A stretch of DNA of 64,000 nt from Pseudomonas sp. MN1F (lineage in GTDB: Bacteria > Pseudomonadota > Gammaproteobacteria > Pseudomonadales > Pseudomonadaceae): assembly GCF_009391885.1 (NCBI RefSeq), contig NZ_VZII01000037.1:186001-250000 (forward strand), given 5' to 3'. A model generated the notes under the pieces. That model did not search any database, was not told where the DNA came from, and saw only the letters and a list, made by a program, of their open reading frames with translations. Positions 1 through 9,987 of this stretch are shown in pieces (within the stretch, counting starts at the first letter, position 1; each line of letters begins with the position of its first letter). The position numbers were made by a program, and so were the translations under genes.

Positions 1-1
1 C

Positions 2-1483
2 GAGATCGACCCCAAGGCGACCTTCGCCGACGGCAAGCCGGTGCGCGCCGAAGATGTGCGCTTCAGCTTCGACAAGCTCATGGCCGAAGGCAGCCTCAAG
101 TACCGCACCCAGTTCGCCGAAGTCGCCGGGGTCACGGTCGAAGGCCCCCTGCAGGTGCGCTTCGACTTCAAACAGCCGCACGGCCGCACCCTGGCCCTGG
201 ACCTGGCCAGCCTGCCGGTACTGCCCGAGCACGACTGGGGTAACCGCGACTTCGCCAACGGCGCCGGTTTCGACAAGCCGGTTGGCAGCGGCCCGTACCG
301 CATCGGGCGCATCGACAACGGCCGCAGCATCACCTTCGAACGCGACCCGAACTGGTGGGCCAAGGACCTGCCTGCCAACCGCGGGCGCTACAATTTCGAA
401 CACATCCGCATCGAGTATTTCGGCGATACCGAAGTGGCGCGCCAGGTGCTCAAGGGCGGCGGCTACGACTACAACCGCGAGTTCTCCGCCACCGCCTACA
501 CCCTGGGCTACAACGGCGCGCAGCTGGACGATGGCCGCCTGCAGCGCGACCATCTCGGCCCGGCCAAGCCGCAAGCCGCCCAGGGCTTCGTGTTCAACCT
601 GGACAAGCCTCAGTTCAAGGACCGCCGCGTGCGCCAGGCGCTGGCCATGCTCTGGGACTTCGAATGGAGCAATCGGCAGATGATGCGCAATATGTACATC
701 CGCCAGCAGAGCGTGTTCTCCAATACCCCGCTGGCAGCCCGCGAACTGCCGGATGCGGGCGAGCTCAAGCTGCTCGAACCGCTGCGTGGCCGGGTGCCCG
801 ACGAAGTCTTCAACCAGGTGTTCACGGCACCGGTTACCGACGGCTCGGGGATCATTCGCCCACAACAGTTGCAGGCGCTGGCCTTGCTGCAACAGGCCGG
901 CTGGCACCCCGACGGCGATCGCCTGGTCAACGCCCAGGGTGAGCCGCTGGAATTCACCTTCCTCAACGGCCAGTCCGGTATGGAGCGCCTGCTGTTGCCG
1001 TGGAAGCGCAACCTGGCCCAGATCGGTATCACCCTGAACATCCGCAACGTCGATTCGGCGCAGTACGTGAACCGGCTGATGGCCCGTGACTACGACATGA
1101 TCGTCACTGGCTATTCGGTGACCCTGTCGCCAGGCGCCGAGCTGTACAACTACTTCGGCTCGGCCGCCGCCAACGACCCGGGCTCGAACAACCTGATGGT
1201 GCTCAAGGACCCGGTGGTCGATCAGCTGATCGACGGCCTGGTGCGCGCCGACACCCAGGCCGACATGCTGCACCATGCCCATGCCCTGGACCGGGTGCTG
1301 CAATGGAACTACTACTGGATCCCCAACTATTACCCGCCCGGCAGCTCTACGGTGTGGTGGAACCGCTTCGGCCTGCCGAACGTCCAGCCCGCCTATGACG
1401 AAGGCCTCGACAGCTGGTGGGAAGTCAGCCCGACGGCGCTGACCAATGCGCAGATGGCCGAACGGCAGAGGGCCCAGCCATGA
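2..1483 (+). CDS. yejA: ABC transporter periplasmic substrate-binding protein, YejA-like (5' end outside window)
   Basis: Reading is open from the first complete codon at base 2, so the start and signal peptide lie upstream. The visible 493 residues are the bulk of a family 5 extracellular solute-binding protein (SBP_bac_5). Features include RAEDVRFSFDKL near the visible start, a PVGSGPYR segment, and a C-terminal part rich in Trp and Tyr (NYYWIPNYYPPG) typical of the YejA branch that binds oligopeptides or peptide-nucleotides. The stop overlaps the next start as ATGA, so it is translationally coupled to the YejB-like permease. The assignment to the Yej/Npp type comes from the combination with the two permeases; the actual ligand cannot be read from sequence. 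Confidence 0.88.
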   Translation, partial: EIDPKATFADGKPVRAEDVRFSFDKLMAEGSLKYRTQFAEVAGVTVEGPLQVRFDFKQPHGRTLALDLASLPVLPEHDWGNRDFANGAGFDKPVGSGPYRIGRIDNGRSITFERDPNWWAKDLPANRGRYNFEHIRIEYFGDTEVARQVLKGGGYDYNREFSATAYTLGYNGAQLDDGRLQRDHLGPAKPQAAQGFVFNLDKPQFKDRRVRQALAMLWDFEWSNRQMMRNMYIRQQSVFSNTPLAARELPDAGELKLLEPLRGRVPDEVFNQVFTAPVTDGSGIIRPQQLQALALLQQAGWHPDGDRLVNAQGEPLEFTFLNGQSGMERLLLPWKRNLAQIGITLNIRNVDSAQYVNRLMARDYDMIVTGYSVTLSPGAELYNYFGSAAANDPGSNNLMVLKDPVVDQLIDGLVRADTQADMLHHAHALDRVLQWNYYWIPNYYPPGSSTVWWNRFGLPNVQPAYDEGLDSWWEVSPTALTNAQMAERQRAQP

Positions 1484-2538
1484 CCAGCTACATCCTGCGG
1501 CGCCTACTGCTGATCATTCCGACCTTGCTGGCGATCCTGCTGGTCAACTTCGCCATCGTCCAGGCCGCGCCCGGCGGCCCGGTCGAGCAGGCGGTGGCGC
1601 GGCTGCAGGGCCTGGGCGGCGGTGCGCCAGGCTCGCGGACCGAAGTGGTACACGGCGAGTCCCGTGCCACCCGCGGCCTGGACCCGAAGCTGATCGAGGA
1701 GATCAAGCGCCAGTACGGTTTCGACAAGAGCGCCCCGCAACGCCTGTGGCTGATGCTCGGCCAGTACGCCCGGCTGGACTTCGGCCAAAGCTTCTTCCGC
1801 GGCGCCAAGGTCACCGACCTGATCCTCGACAAGCTGCCGGTGACCCTGTCGCTGGGCTTCTGGGCCACGCTGATCACCTACCTGGTGTCGATCCCTTTGG
1901 GCATCCGCAAGGCGGTACGCCACGGCAGCCGCTTCGATGCCTGGAGCAGCGCGCTGATCGTGGTCGGCTATGCCCTACCCTCGTTCCTGTTCGCGCTGCT
2001 GCTGATCGTGCTGTTCGCCGGCGGTACTTCGCTGAACTGGTTCCCGGTGCGTGGCCTGGTATCGGATGACTTCGACCAGCTCAGCCTGCTGGGCAAGGTC
2101 GCCGATTACTTCTGGCACCTGGTGCTGCCAGTCGGCGCCCTGGTGATCGGTGGCTTTGCCACCCTCACCCTGCTGACCAAGAACGCCTTCCTCGATGAAA
2201 TCTCCCGCCAGTACGTGGTCACCGCCCGCGCCAAGGGCTTGAGCGAACGCCGCGTGCTTTATGGGCACGTGTTGCGCAACGCCATGCTGCTGGTGCTGGC
2301 CGGCCTGCCCCAGGCGTTGATCACGGTGTTCTTTGCCGGCTCGCTGCTGATCGAGGTGATCTTCTCCCTCGACGGCCTTGGCCGCATGAGCTACGAAGCG
2401 GCCGTGTCCCGCGACTACCCGGTGGTGTTCGGCACGCTGTTCATCTTCACCCTGGCCGGCCTGCTGTTCCGCCTGATCGGTGACCTGGCCTTCACCGTGC
2501 TCGACCCGCGCATCGACTTCGACACGAGGGCGCACTGA
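1480..2538 (+). CDS. yejB: ABC transporter permease, YejB-like
   Basis: 352-residue inner-membrane permease of the BPD_transp_1 (DppB/YejB) family. A first membrane helix lies at about residues 9-28, followed by a long periplasmic stretch containing a GGGAPGSRTEVVHGE insertion as in YejB proteins. A cluster of five helices follows, and the EAA-type cytoplasmic loop (TARAKGLSERRVLYGHVLRNA) that contacts the ATPase is near residue 250. It starts at the ATG overlapping the stop of the binding protein. Its own stop overlaps the start of the YejE-like gene by one base (TGATG). It should form a heterodimeric pore with the next gene product. Confidence 0.88.
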   Translation: MTSYILRRLLLIIPTLLAILLVNFAIVQAAPGGPVEQAVARLQGLGGGAPGSRTEVVHGESRATRGLDPKLIEEIKRQYGFDKSAPQRLWLMLGQYARLDFGQSFFRGAKVTDLILDKLPVTLSLGFWATLITYLVSIPLGIRKAVRHGSRFDAWSSALIVVGYALPSFLFALLLIVLFAGGTSLNWFPVRGLVSDDFDQLSLLGKVADYFWHLVLPVGALVIGGFATLTLLTKNAFLDEISRQYVVTARAKGLSERRVLYGHVLRNAMLLVLAGLPQALITVFFAGSLLIEVIFSLDGLGRMSYEAAVSRDYPVVFGTLFIFTLAGLLFRLIGDLAFTVLDPRIDFDTRAH

Positions 2539-3554
2539 TGCTGTCGCCGGTTGCGCGTCGTCGCCTGCAGCGTTTTCGCCGCAACCGCCTGGGCTGGGTA
2601 TCGCTGTGGCTGTTCGCCGGCCTGCTGATACTGAGCCTGTGCGCGGAGCTTGTGGCCAACGACAAGCCGCTGCTGCTGAGCTACAAAGGTGATCTGTACA
2701 CGCCTGCGCTCAAGCGTTACAGCGAGCAGCAGTTCGGTGGCCAGCTGCCGTTCCAGCCCGATTACCGCAGCGCCTACGTGCGCCAGTTGATCGAAGGCCA
2801 AGGCGGCTGGATGCTGTTCGCCCCCATCCCGTTCAGTGCCGACACACCCAACTACGACCTGTTGGTCCCCACTCCCAGCCCGCCGAGCGCGAGCAACTGG
2901 CTGGGCACCGACGACCAGGGCCGCGACGTGCTGGCGCGGGTGCTGTATGGCACGCGTACCTCGCTGCTGTTCGCCTTTGCCCTGACCGTGATCAGCGTAC
3001 TCATCGGGGTCGGTGCCGGCGCGCTGCAAGGCTATTACGGTGGCTGGGTGGACCTGTTCGGGCAGCGCTTGCTGGAGGTCTGGTCGGGGCTGCCGGTGCT
3101 GTACCTGCTGATCATCCTCAGCGGCTTTGTCGAGCCGGATTTCTGGTGGCTGCTGGGCATCATGGCACTGTTCTCGTGGCTGGCCCTGGTCGATGTGGTG
3201 CGCGCCGAGTTTCTGCGCGGGCGCAACCTCGAATACGTCAAGGCGGCGCGTGCCCTGGGGCTGTCAGACACCCTGGTGATGCTGCGTCATGTGCTGCCTA
3301 ATGCGATGAATGCGACGTTTACCTACGTACCGTTCATGCTCACCGGGGCGATCACCACGCTGACAGCGCTGGATTTCCTCGGCTTCGGCATGCCCGCGGG
3401 CAGTGCCTCGCTGGGAGAACTGGTGACCCAGGGCAAGCAGCACCTGGAAGCGCCGTGGCTGGGCTTTACCGCGTTCTTTGCCCTGGCGGTGATCCTGTCA
3501 CTGCTGGTGTTCATCGGCGATGCGCTGCGCGAGGCGTTCGACCCCAGAAGATAG
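2538..3554 (+). CDS. yejE: ABC transporter permease, YejE-like
   Basis: 338-residue permease of the DppC/YejE type. It has an N-terminal membrane helix (about residues 18-40), then a long periplasmic segment with NWLGTDDQGRDVLARVLYG, the signature of DppC/OppC-family proteins, and a five-helix core. The EAA loop (VKAARALGLSDTLVMLRHVLPNA) is near residue 240. It is coupled to the upstream permease by a one-base overlap. No ATPase gene (YejF/DppD/DppF) follows: the next gene, 17 bp downstream, is a sigma-54 activator. The ATP-hydrolysing subunit must be upstream of the window or shared with another importer. Confidence 0.88.
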   Translation: MLSPVARRRLQRFRRNRLGWVSLWLFAGLLILSLCAELVANDKPLLLSYKGDLYTPALKRYSEQQFGGQLPFQPDYRSAYVRQLIEGQGGWMLFAPIPFSADTPNYDLLVPTPSPPSASNWLGTDDQGRDVLARVLYGTRTSLLFAFALTVISVLIGVGAGALQGYYGGWVDLFGQRLLEVWSGLPVLYLLIILSGFVEPDFWWLLGIMALFSWLALVDVVRAEFLRGRNLEYVKAARALGLSDTLVMLRHVLPNAMNATFTYVPFMLTGAITTLTALDFLGFGMPAGSASLGELVTQGKQHLEAPWLGFTAFFALAVILSLLVFIGDALREAFDPRR

Positions 3555-3571
3555 GTTTCAGGATTCTTCCC

Positions 3572-4954
3572 ATGCATGACAGCGACAGCCTCAAGGACTA
3601 CCCCCAGGTACGGCAACTGGCGATCCGCTCGTTGTTCGAAATCATCGAGCAGTCCAGCGAAGGCACGGTGATCGTCGACCGCGACGCACGCATTGTCTGG
3701 ATGAACGAGCGCTACGCCCGGCGCTTCGGCCTGGCCGACGCGGCCAGCGCGATCGGCCAGCCGTGCGAGGCGGTCATACCGGGCAGCCTGATGCGCCAGG
3801 TGGTCAGCGATGGCCGGCCGATCCTGCTGGACATGCTCGATACCCCCAACGAGCCGCTGGTGGTGATGCGCCTGCCGATTCACGATGCCCAGGGCGCCCT
3901 GATCGGCGCCATCGGCTTCGCCCTGTTCGAGGAGCTGCGCAGCCTGTCGCCCTTGCTCAAGCGCTTTGCGAGCATGCAGCAGGAGCTGGCCAGCACCCGC
4001 TCGCAATTGCGCGCACGCCAGGCCAAGTACAGTTTTGCCCAGTTCGTCGGCAGCAGCCCGGCCAGCCTCGAAGCCAAACGCCGCGCACGGCGCGGTGCCA
4101 GCAGCGATTCGCCCGTGCTGCTGCTGGGCGAGACCGGCACCGGCAAAGAGTTGCTGGCGCATGCCATCCATGCGGCTTCGCCGCGGGCGCACAAGGCCTT
4201 CGTCAGTATCAACAGCGCGGCGATCCCGGAAACCCTGCTGGAAGCCGAGTTCTTCGGCACCGCGCCCGGCGCCTTTACCGGTGCCGATCGCAAGGGCCGC
4301 AGCGGCAAACTGCAACTGGCCGAGGGCGGCACCTTGTTCCTCGACGAGATTGGTGACATGCCCTTGGCGCTACAAAGCAAGTTGCTGCGCGTACTGCAGG
4401 AAAAGGAGTACGAACCGGTCGGCTCCAACCAGATGCTGCGCAGTGACGTGCGCATCATTGCCGCTACCTCCATCGACCTGCAGGCAGCCATGGCCCGCGG
4501 GGCGTTTCGTGCCGATCTTTACTACCGGCTGAATGTGCTGCCGATCGAAGTGCCGCCGCTGCGCGAGCGGGTCGAGGACTTGCCGGCGCTGTGTGAAGCG
4601 ATTCTGGCCGAGTTGGGTAGCCAGTACGAACTGGAGCAGGATGCCCAGGCATTGCTGGCGCGGCATGGGTGGCCTGGGAACATTCGTGAGCTGCGCAACG
4701 TGCTGGAGCGGGCGACGTTGCTGGCTGACCAGCCGCGCCTTGGCGTAGCCGACCTGGTTGCGGCGCTGGGGCCATTGAGCCCGGTCGCGGGTCAGGAACA
4801 ACGGATGAGCTATCGTGAGGCGTGCGAACAGTTCGAGCGCCGGCTGATTGGCGGGGCATTGGCCGAGCATTCGGGGAATGTGCCAGAAGCGGCCAAGGCC
4901 TTGGGGTTGGGGCGTTCGACCTTGTACAAGAAGATGGTTGCGCTTGGTCTCTGA
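3572..4954 (+). CDS. hbcR: Sigma-54-dependent activator of 3-hydroxybutyrate utilisation (HbcR type)
   Basis: 460-residue enhancer-binding protein. An N-terminal PAS-like sensor domain occupies about residues 15-125. The AAA+ domain carries Walker A GETGTGKE at about 186, an intact GAFTGA sigma-54 contact loop at 233 and Walker B LFLDEIGD near 256. A Fis-type helix-turn-helix closes the protein (about 430-458). ATG 3572 is preferred over an in-frame start at 3455, which would lie inside yejE. It directly precedes a GntP-family carrier and hydroxybutyrate dehydrogenase with a good sigma-54 promoter between them. That is the arrangement known for HbcR (PA2005) of P. aeruginosa, and the name rests on this context. 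It may be co-transcribed with the ABC genes. Confidence 0.85.
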   Translation: MHDSDSLKDYPQVRQLAIRSLFEIIEQSSEGTVIVDRDARIVWMNERYARRFGLADAASAIGQPCEAVIPGSLMRQVVSDGRPILLDMLDTPNEPLVVMRLPIHDAQGALIGAIGFALFEELRSLSPLLKRFASMQQELASTRSQLRARQAKYSFAQFVGSSPASLEAKRRARRGASSDSPVLLLGETGTGKELLAHAIHAASPRAHKAFVSINSAAIPETLLEAEFFGTAPGAFTGADRKGRSGKLQLAEGGTLFLDEIGDMPLALQSKLLRVLQEKEYEPVGSNQMLRSDVRIIAATSIDLQAAMARGAFRADLYYRLNVLPIEVPPLRERVEDLPALCEAILAELGSQYELEQDAQALLARHGWPGNIRELRNVLERATLLADQPRLGVADLVAALGPLSPVAGQEQRMSYREACEQFERRLIGGALAEHSGNVPEAAKALGLGRSTLYKKMVALGL

Positions 4955-5005
4955 TTAGAGATTTGTGTTTCTTATTTGAGATTGTCGCCCGGGCTTCGCC
5001 CTCGA

Positions 5006-5087
5006 TCGCCGACAAGCCCGGCTCCCACAGGGTACCGCGCCCCCCTGTGGGAGCCGCGCTTGCCGGCGATGGGCTGCAAAGCAGCCC
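5006..5087. repeat. REP-like inverted repeat with a second small hairpin
   Basis: Two 27-nt arms (5006-5032 and 5043-5069) are reverse complements with two mismatches, separated by a 10-nt loop. Each arm contains the GGCTCCCACAGG core seen in dispersed repeats of P. putida-type genomes. Immediately after it, GGGCTGC-aaa-GCAGCCC (5071-5087) forms a second perfect hairpin. It lies between the stop of the sigma-54 activator and the promoter of the next operon, so it may also stop transcription leaving hbcR. Confidence 0.75.
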
Positions 5088-5142
5088 CTTACCGTCTCAA
5101 CATATAGACACGGCTTAAAACTGGAAGAGGATTTTCCTTTAA

Positions 5143-5155
5143 ATTCAATACGTTA
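5143..5155 (+). promoter_or_regulatory. Possible IHF site upstream of the sigma-54 promoter
   Basis: ATTCAATACGTTA matches the IHF consensus WATCAANNNNTTR except for one base. It lies a few bases upstream of the -24 element and in an AT-rich stretch, where DNA bending often helps sigma-54 activation. A single-mismatch match is weak evidence alone. Confidence 0.35.
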
Positions 5156-5161
5156 CTAATT

Positions 5162-5176
5162 TGGCACGATTCCCGC
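5162..5176 (+). promoter_or_regulatory. Sigma-54 (-24/-12) promoter for the hydroxybutyrate operon
   Basis: TGGCACGATTCCCGC has a perfect -24 element (TGGCACG), and the invariant GC of the -12 element sits at the correct distance (consensus TGGCACG-N4-TTGC; here CCGC). It lies 50 bp upstream of the GntP-family start and just downstream of an HbcR-type activator gene, which is the expected partner. Confidence 0.8.
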
Positions 5177-5194
5177 TATCTCCCGGTCACCCAT

Positions 5195-5202
5195 AACAAC
5201 AA
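5195..5202 (+). promoter_or_regulatory. Hfq/Crc-type A-rich motif in the carrier leader
   Basis: AACAACAA fits the AAnAAnAA motif bound by Hfq with Crc in Pseudomonas. It lies between the sigma-54 promoter and the Shine-Dalgarno (AGGAGA, about 5212), in position to block translation of the GntP-family carrier under catabolite repression. Confidence 0.55.
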
Positions 5203-5226
5203 GACTCACCCAGGAGATCCATCCCG

Positions 5227-6618
5227 ATGACCGTGCTCATCGCCCTCGCCGCTCTGGCCCTGCTGATGCTGGCCGCCTACCGCGGCTACAGCGTGATCCT
5301 CTTCGCCCCCATCGCCGCCCTCGGCGCCGTCCTGCTCACCGACCCCGCCGCCGTGGCCCCCGCGTTCACCGGGGTGTTCATGGAGAAGATGGTCGGCTTC
5401 ATCAAGCTCTACTTCCCGGTGTTTTTGCTCGGCGCGGTGTTCGGCAAGCTGATCGAACTGTCCGGCTTCTCGCGCTCGATCGTCGCCGCTGCCATCCGCC
5501 TGCTCGGCACCCGCCAGGCAATGCTGGTGATCGTGCTGGTCTGCGCCCTGCTCACCTACGGCGGCGTGTCGCTGTTCGTGGTGGTGTTCGCGGTGTATCC
5601 GTTCGCCGCCGAAATGTTCCGCCAGAGCGACATCCCCAAGCGCCTGATCCCGGCGACCATCGCCCTGGGCGCGTTCTCGTTCACCATGGACGCCCTGCCC
5701 GGCACCCCGCAGATCCAGAACATCATCCCCAGCACCTTCTTCAACACCACCGCCTGGGCCGCGCCGTGGCTGGGGTTGATCGGCACGCTGTTCGTGTTCT
5801 GCAGCGGCATGCTCTACCTGCAGCGCCAACGCAACAAGGCCCAGCGTGCGGGCGAAGGCTATGGCAGCAACCTGCGCAACGAGCCTGAGACGGCCGCTGA
5901 CCTGGCCCTGCCCAACCCCTGGCTGGCGCTGTCGCCGCTGGTGCTGGTGGGCGTGATGAACCTGCTGTTCACCCACTGGATCCCGCAGTGGTATGGCCCC
6001 AGCCACACCCTGCAACTGCCGGGCATGAGCGCGCCGGTCAACAGCGACGTGGCCAAGCTCACGGCGATCTGGGCGGTGCAGGCGGCTCTGCTGGTGGGCA
6101 TCGTGATGGTGCTGGTATGTGCCTTCGGGGTTATCCGCGAGCGCCTGGCCGAAGGCACCAAGAGTGCAGTGGGTGGCGCCCTGCTGGCGGCCATGAACAC
6201 TGCATCCGAGTATGGCTTTGGTGCCGTGATCGCTTCGCTGCCGGGCTTTCTGGTGCTGGCCGATGCCTTGCGCGGGATACCCAACCCGCTGGTCAACGAA
6301 GCGATCACCGTGACCTTGCTGGCCGGCATCACCGGCTCCGCTTCGGGCGGCATGAGCATCGCCCTGGCGGCCATGAGCGACAGCTTCATCGCCGCTGCCC
6401 ATGCTGCCAACATTCCCCTTGAAGTGCTGCACCGGGTGGCCGCGATGGCCAGTGGCGGCATGGACACCCTGCCGCACAACGGCGCGGTGATCACCTTGCT
6501 GGCAGTGACCGGGCTGACCCACCGCGAAGCCTACAAGGACATTTTCGGTATTACCCTGATCAAGACCGTGGCGGTATTCGTGGTCATCGCCACTTTCTAC
6601 GCCACCGGCATCGTCTAA
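5227..6618 (+). CDS. GntP-family carboxylate permease, probable 3-hydroxybutyrate carrier
   Basis: 463-residue very hydrophobic inner-membrane protein of the GntP/CitMHS-like carrier family, with roughly 12 or more predicted helices. It has the family's internal reentrant segments, for example FSFTMDALPGTPQIQN near residue 155 and the SGGMSIALAAMSDSF and GGMDTLPHNGAV segments near 375-420. AGGAGA precedes the ATG. It is the first gene behind the sigma-54 promoter and is followed after 11 bp by hydroxybutyrate dehydrogenase. Uptake of (R)-3-hydroxybutyrate or a related short hydroxy acid is therefore the best guess. Specificity is inferred from context only. Confidence 0.85.
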   Translation: MTVLIALAALALLMLAAYRGYSVILFAPIAALGAVLLTDPAAVAPAFTGVFMEKMVGFIKLYFPVFLLGAVFGKLIELSGFSRSIVAAAIRLLGTRQAMLVIVLVCALLTYGGVSLFVVVFAVYPFAAEMFRQSDIPKRLIPATIALGAFSFTMDALPGTPQIQNIIPSTFFNTTAWAAPWLGLIGTLFVFCSGMLYLQRQRNKAQRAGEGYGSNLRNEPETAADLALPNPWLALSPLVLVGVMNLLFTHWIPQWYGPSHTLQLPGMSAPVNSDVAKLTAIWAVQAALLVGIVMVLVCAFGVIRERLAEGTKSAVGGALLAAMNTASEYGFGAVIASLPGFLVLADALRGIPNPLVNEAITVTLLAGITGSASGGMSIALAAMSDSFIAAAHAANIPLEVLHRVAAMASGGMDTLPHNGAVITLLAVTGLTHREAYKDIFGITLIKTVAVFVVIATFYATGIV

Positions 6619-6629
6619 GGAGTTTGTGC

Positions 6630-7400
6630 ATGACTTTGAAAGGCAAGACGGCACTCGTCACCGGCTCCACCAGCGGCATCGGCCTGGGTATCGCCCAGGT
6701 GCTGGCCCGCGCCGGAGCGAACATTGTGCTCAACGGTTTCGGCGACCCGTCGCCAGCCTTGGCACAGATCGCCAGCCATGGCGTCAAGGTTGCCCACCAC
6801 CCGGCGGACCTGTCCGAGGTGGCACAGATCGAAGCGCTGTTCGCGATGGCCGAACGGGAGTTCGGCGGCGTCGACATCCTGGTCAGCAACGCCGGCATCC
6901 AGCACGTGGCGCCGGTGGAGCAGTTCCCGCTGGAAAGCTGGGACAAGATCATCGCCCTCAACCTCTCGGCGGTGTTCCATGGCACCCGCCTGGCCCTGCC
7001 CGGCATGCGCGCGCGCAACTGGGGGCGGATCATCAATATCGCTTCGGTACACGGGCTGGTCGGCTCCACCGGCAAGGCGGCCTATGTGGCGGCCAAGCAC
7101 GGCGTGGTCGGGCTGACCAAGGTGGTGGGGCTGGAAACCGCCACCAGCAATGTCACCTGCAACGCCATCTGCCCAGGCTGGGTGCTGACCCCGCTGGTGC
7201 AGAAACAGATCGACGATCGTGCTGCCAACGGCGTCGATCCGCAGCAAGCACAACAGGATCTGCTGGCCGAGAAGCAGCCTTCACTGGCCTTCGTCACCCC
7301 CGAGCACCTCGGTGAGCTGGTACTATTCCTGTGCAGCGAGGCCGGTAGCCAGGTTCGCGGTGCCGCCTGGAACGTCGACGGTGGCTGGTTGGCCCAGTGA
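6630..7400 (+). CDS. hbdH: (R)-3-hydroxybutyrate dehydrogenase
   Basis: 256-residue classical short-chain dehydrogenase that oxidises (R)-3-hydroxybutyrate to acetoacetate with NAD+. It has the cofactor motif TGSTSGIG (residues 11-18), NAGIQHVAPVE at 87-97, catalytic Asn about 111, Ser 139, Tyr 152 and Lys 156 (YVAAK), and the substrate-lid region after PGWVLTPLV. The NAGIQHV and WNVDGGW segments are characteristic of bacterial HBDH. ATG 6630 with TAAGGAG seven bases upstream is chosen over an in-frame TTG at 6624. It is co-transcribed with the upstream carrier. The acetoacetyl-CoA synthetase just downstream supplies the next step. Confidence 0.93.
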   Translation: MTLKGKTALVTGSTSGIGLGIAQVLARAGANIVLNGFGDPSPALAQIASHGVKVAHHPADLSEVAQIEALFAMAEREFGGVDILVSNAGIQHVAPVEQFPLESWDKIIALNLSAVFHGTRLALPGMRARNWGRIINIASVHGLVGSTGKAAYVAAKHGVVGLTKVVGLETATSNVTCNAICPGWVLTPLVQKQIDDRAANGVDPQQAQQDLLAEKQPSLAFVTPEHLGELVLFLCSEAGSQVRGAAWNVDGGWLAQ

Positions 7401-7454
7401 CGGGCGGCCTGGCCTGGCAACGGTCTTGCACCCGTCTATCTGCAAGGAGGCCCT

Positions 7455-7934
7455 ATGCGCCCTAACCCAATGTCCGCGATCTTTGCCCTGACCCTGGCCG
7501 CCGCCGCTCCGGCGATGGCGGCCAGCCTCAAGGACGTCGCGCCCTATCCCGAGGCGGAAAAAGGCTTCACCCGGCAGGTCATCCACTTGCCGGCGCAAAC
7601 CGATGAATCGGCCCACAAGCTGGAAATCCTGGCCGGCAAGACGCTGGAAGTGGACTGCAACCGCCAGCGCCTGGCCGGCAGCCTGGAAGAGCATACCCTC
7701 GAAGGCTGGGGCTACAGCTACTACCGCCTGGACAAGGTCGCTGGCCCGGCCAGCACCCTGATGGCCTGCCCGGATGGCAACAAGACCCAGGCCTTCGTGC
7801 CGGTGGTCGGTGAAGGCTTCATGTTGCGCTACAACAGCAAGCTGCCCGTGGTGGTGTACGTGCCCAAGGGTGTCGAAGTGCGATATCGCGTGTGGTCGGC
7901 ATCGGCCGACGTGCAAACCGCTAAAGTGGAATAA
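7455..7934 (+). CDS. eco: Ecotin, periplasmic serine protease inhibitor
   Basis: 159-residue secreted protein with a signal peptide cleaved about after residue 22 (AMA-A). The mature part is a full ecotin: VAPYPEAEKGFTRQVI, TLEVDCN, TLEGWGYSYY, MLRYNSKLPVVVY and VRYRVW segments align along the whole E. coli protein. The two cysteines of the disulfide are Cys68 and Cys105. The reactive-site loop reads STLMACPDG, placing Leu102 at P1 where E. coli has Met. Ecotins inhibit trypsin-, chymotrypsin- and elastase-like proteases at the cell surface. A strong AAGGAG precedes the ATG. It sits in the 3-hydroxybutyrate region without obvious functional link. Confidence 0.93.
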   Translation: MRPNPMSAIFALTLAAAAPAMAASLKDVAPYPEAEKGFTRQVIHLPAQTDESAHKLEILAGKTLEVDCNRQRLAGSLEEHTLEGWGYSYYRLDKVAGPASTLMACPDGNKTQAFVPVVGEGFMLRYNSKLPVVVYVPKGVEVRYRVWSASADVQTAKVE

Positions 7935-7942
7935 ATGACTCC

Positions 7943-7964
7943 GAGGGCCCTTCATGGGGCCCTC
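7943..7964 (+). terminator. Hairpin after ecotin
   Basis: GAGGGCCC-ttcatg-GGGCCCTC is a perfect 8-bp stem 8 bp after the ecotin stop. No T-run follows, so it may be only an attenuating or mRNA-stabilising hairpin. It overlaps none of the favoured acetoacetyl-CoA synthetase reading frame starting at 7993. Confidence 0.5.
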
Positions 7965-7992
7965 AACCCCAAGCATTCTCTGGAGGTTCGGC

Positions 7993-9951
<1,959 letters not shown>

Positions 9952-9987
9952 TGGCGCCCTTTTTTGCCCCGAAGCACAGGTGTACCC

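Noticed and set aside
5206..6654. A 482-codon minus-strand frame across the GntP-family gene
   Set aside because: His/Gln/Gly-rich composition typical of the antisense of membrane-protein codons; the plus-strand gene has family motifs, promoter and Shine-Dalgarno.
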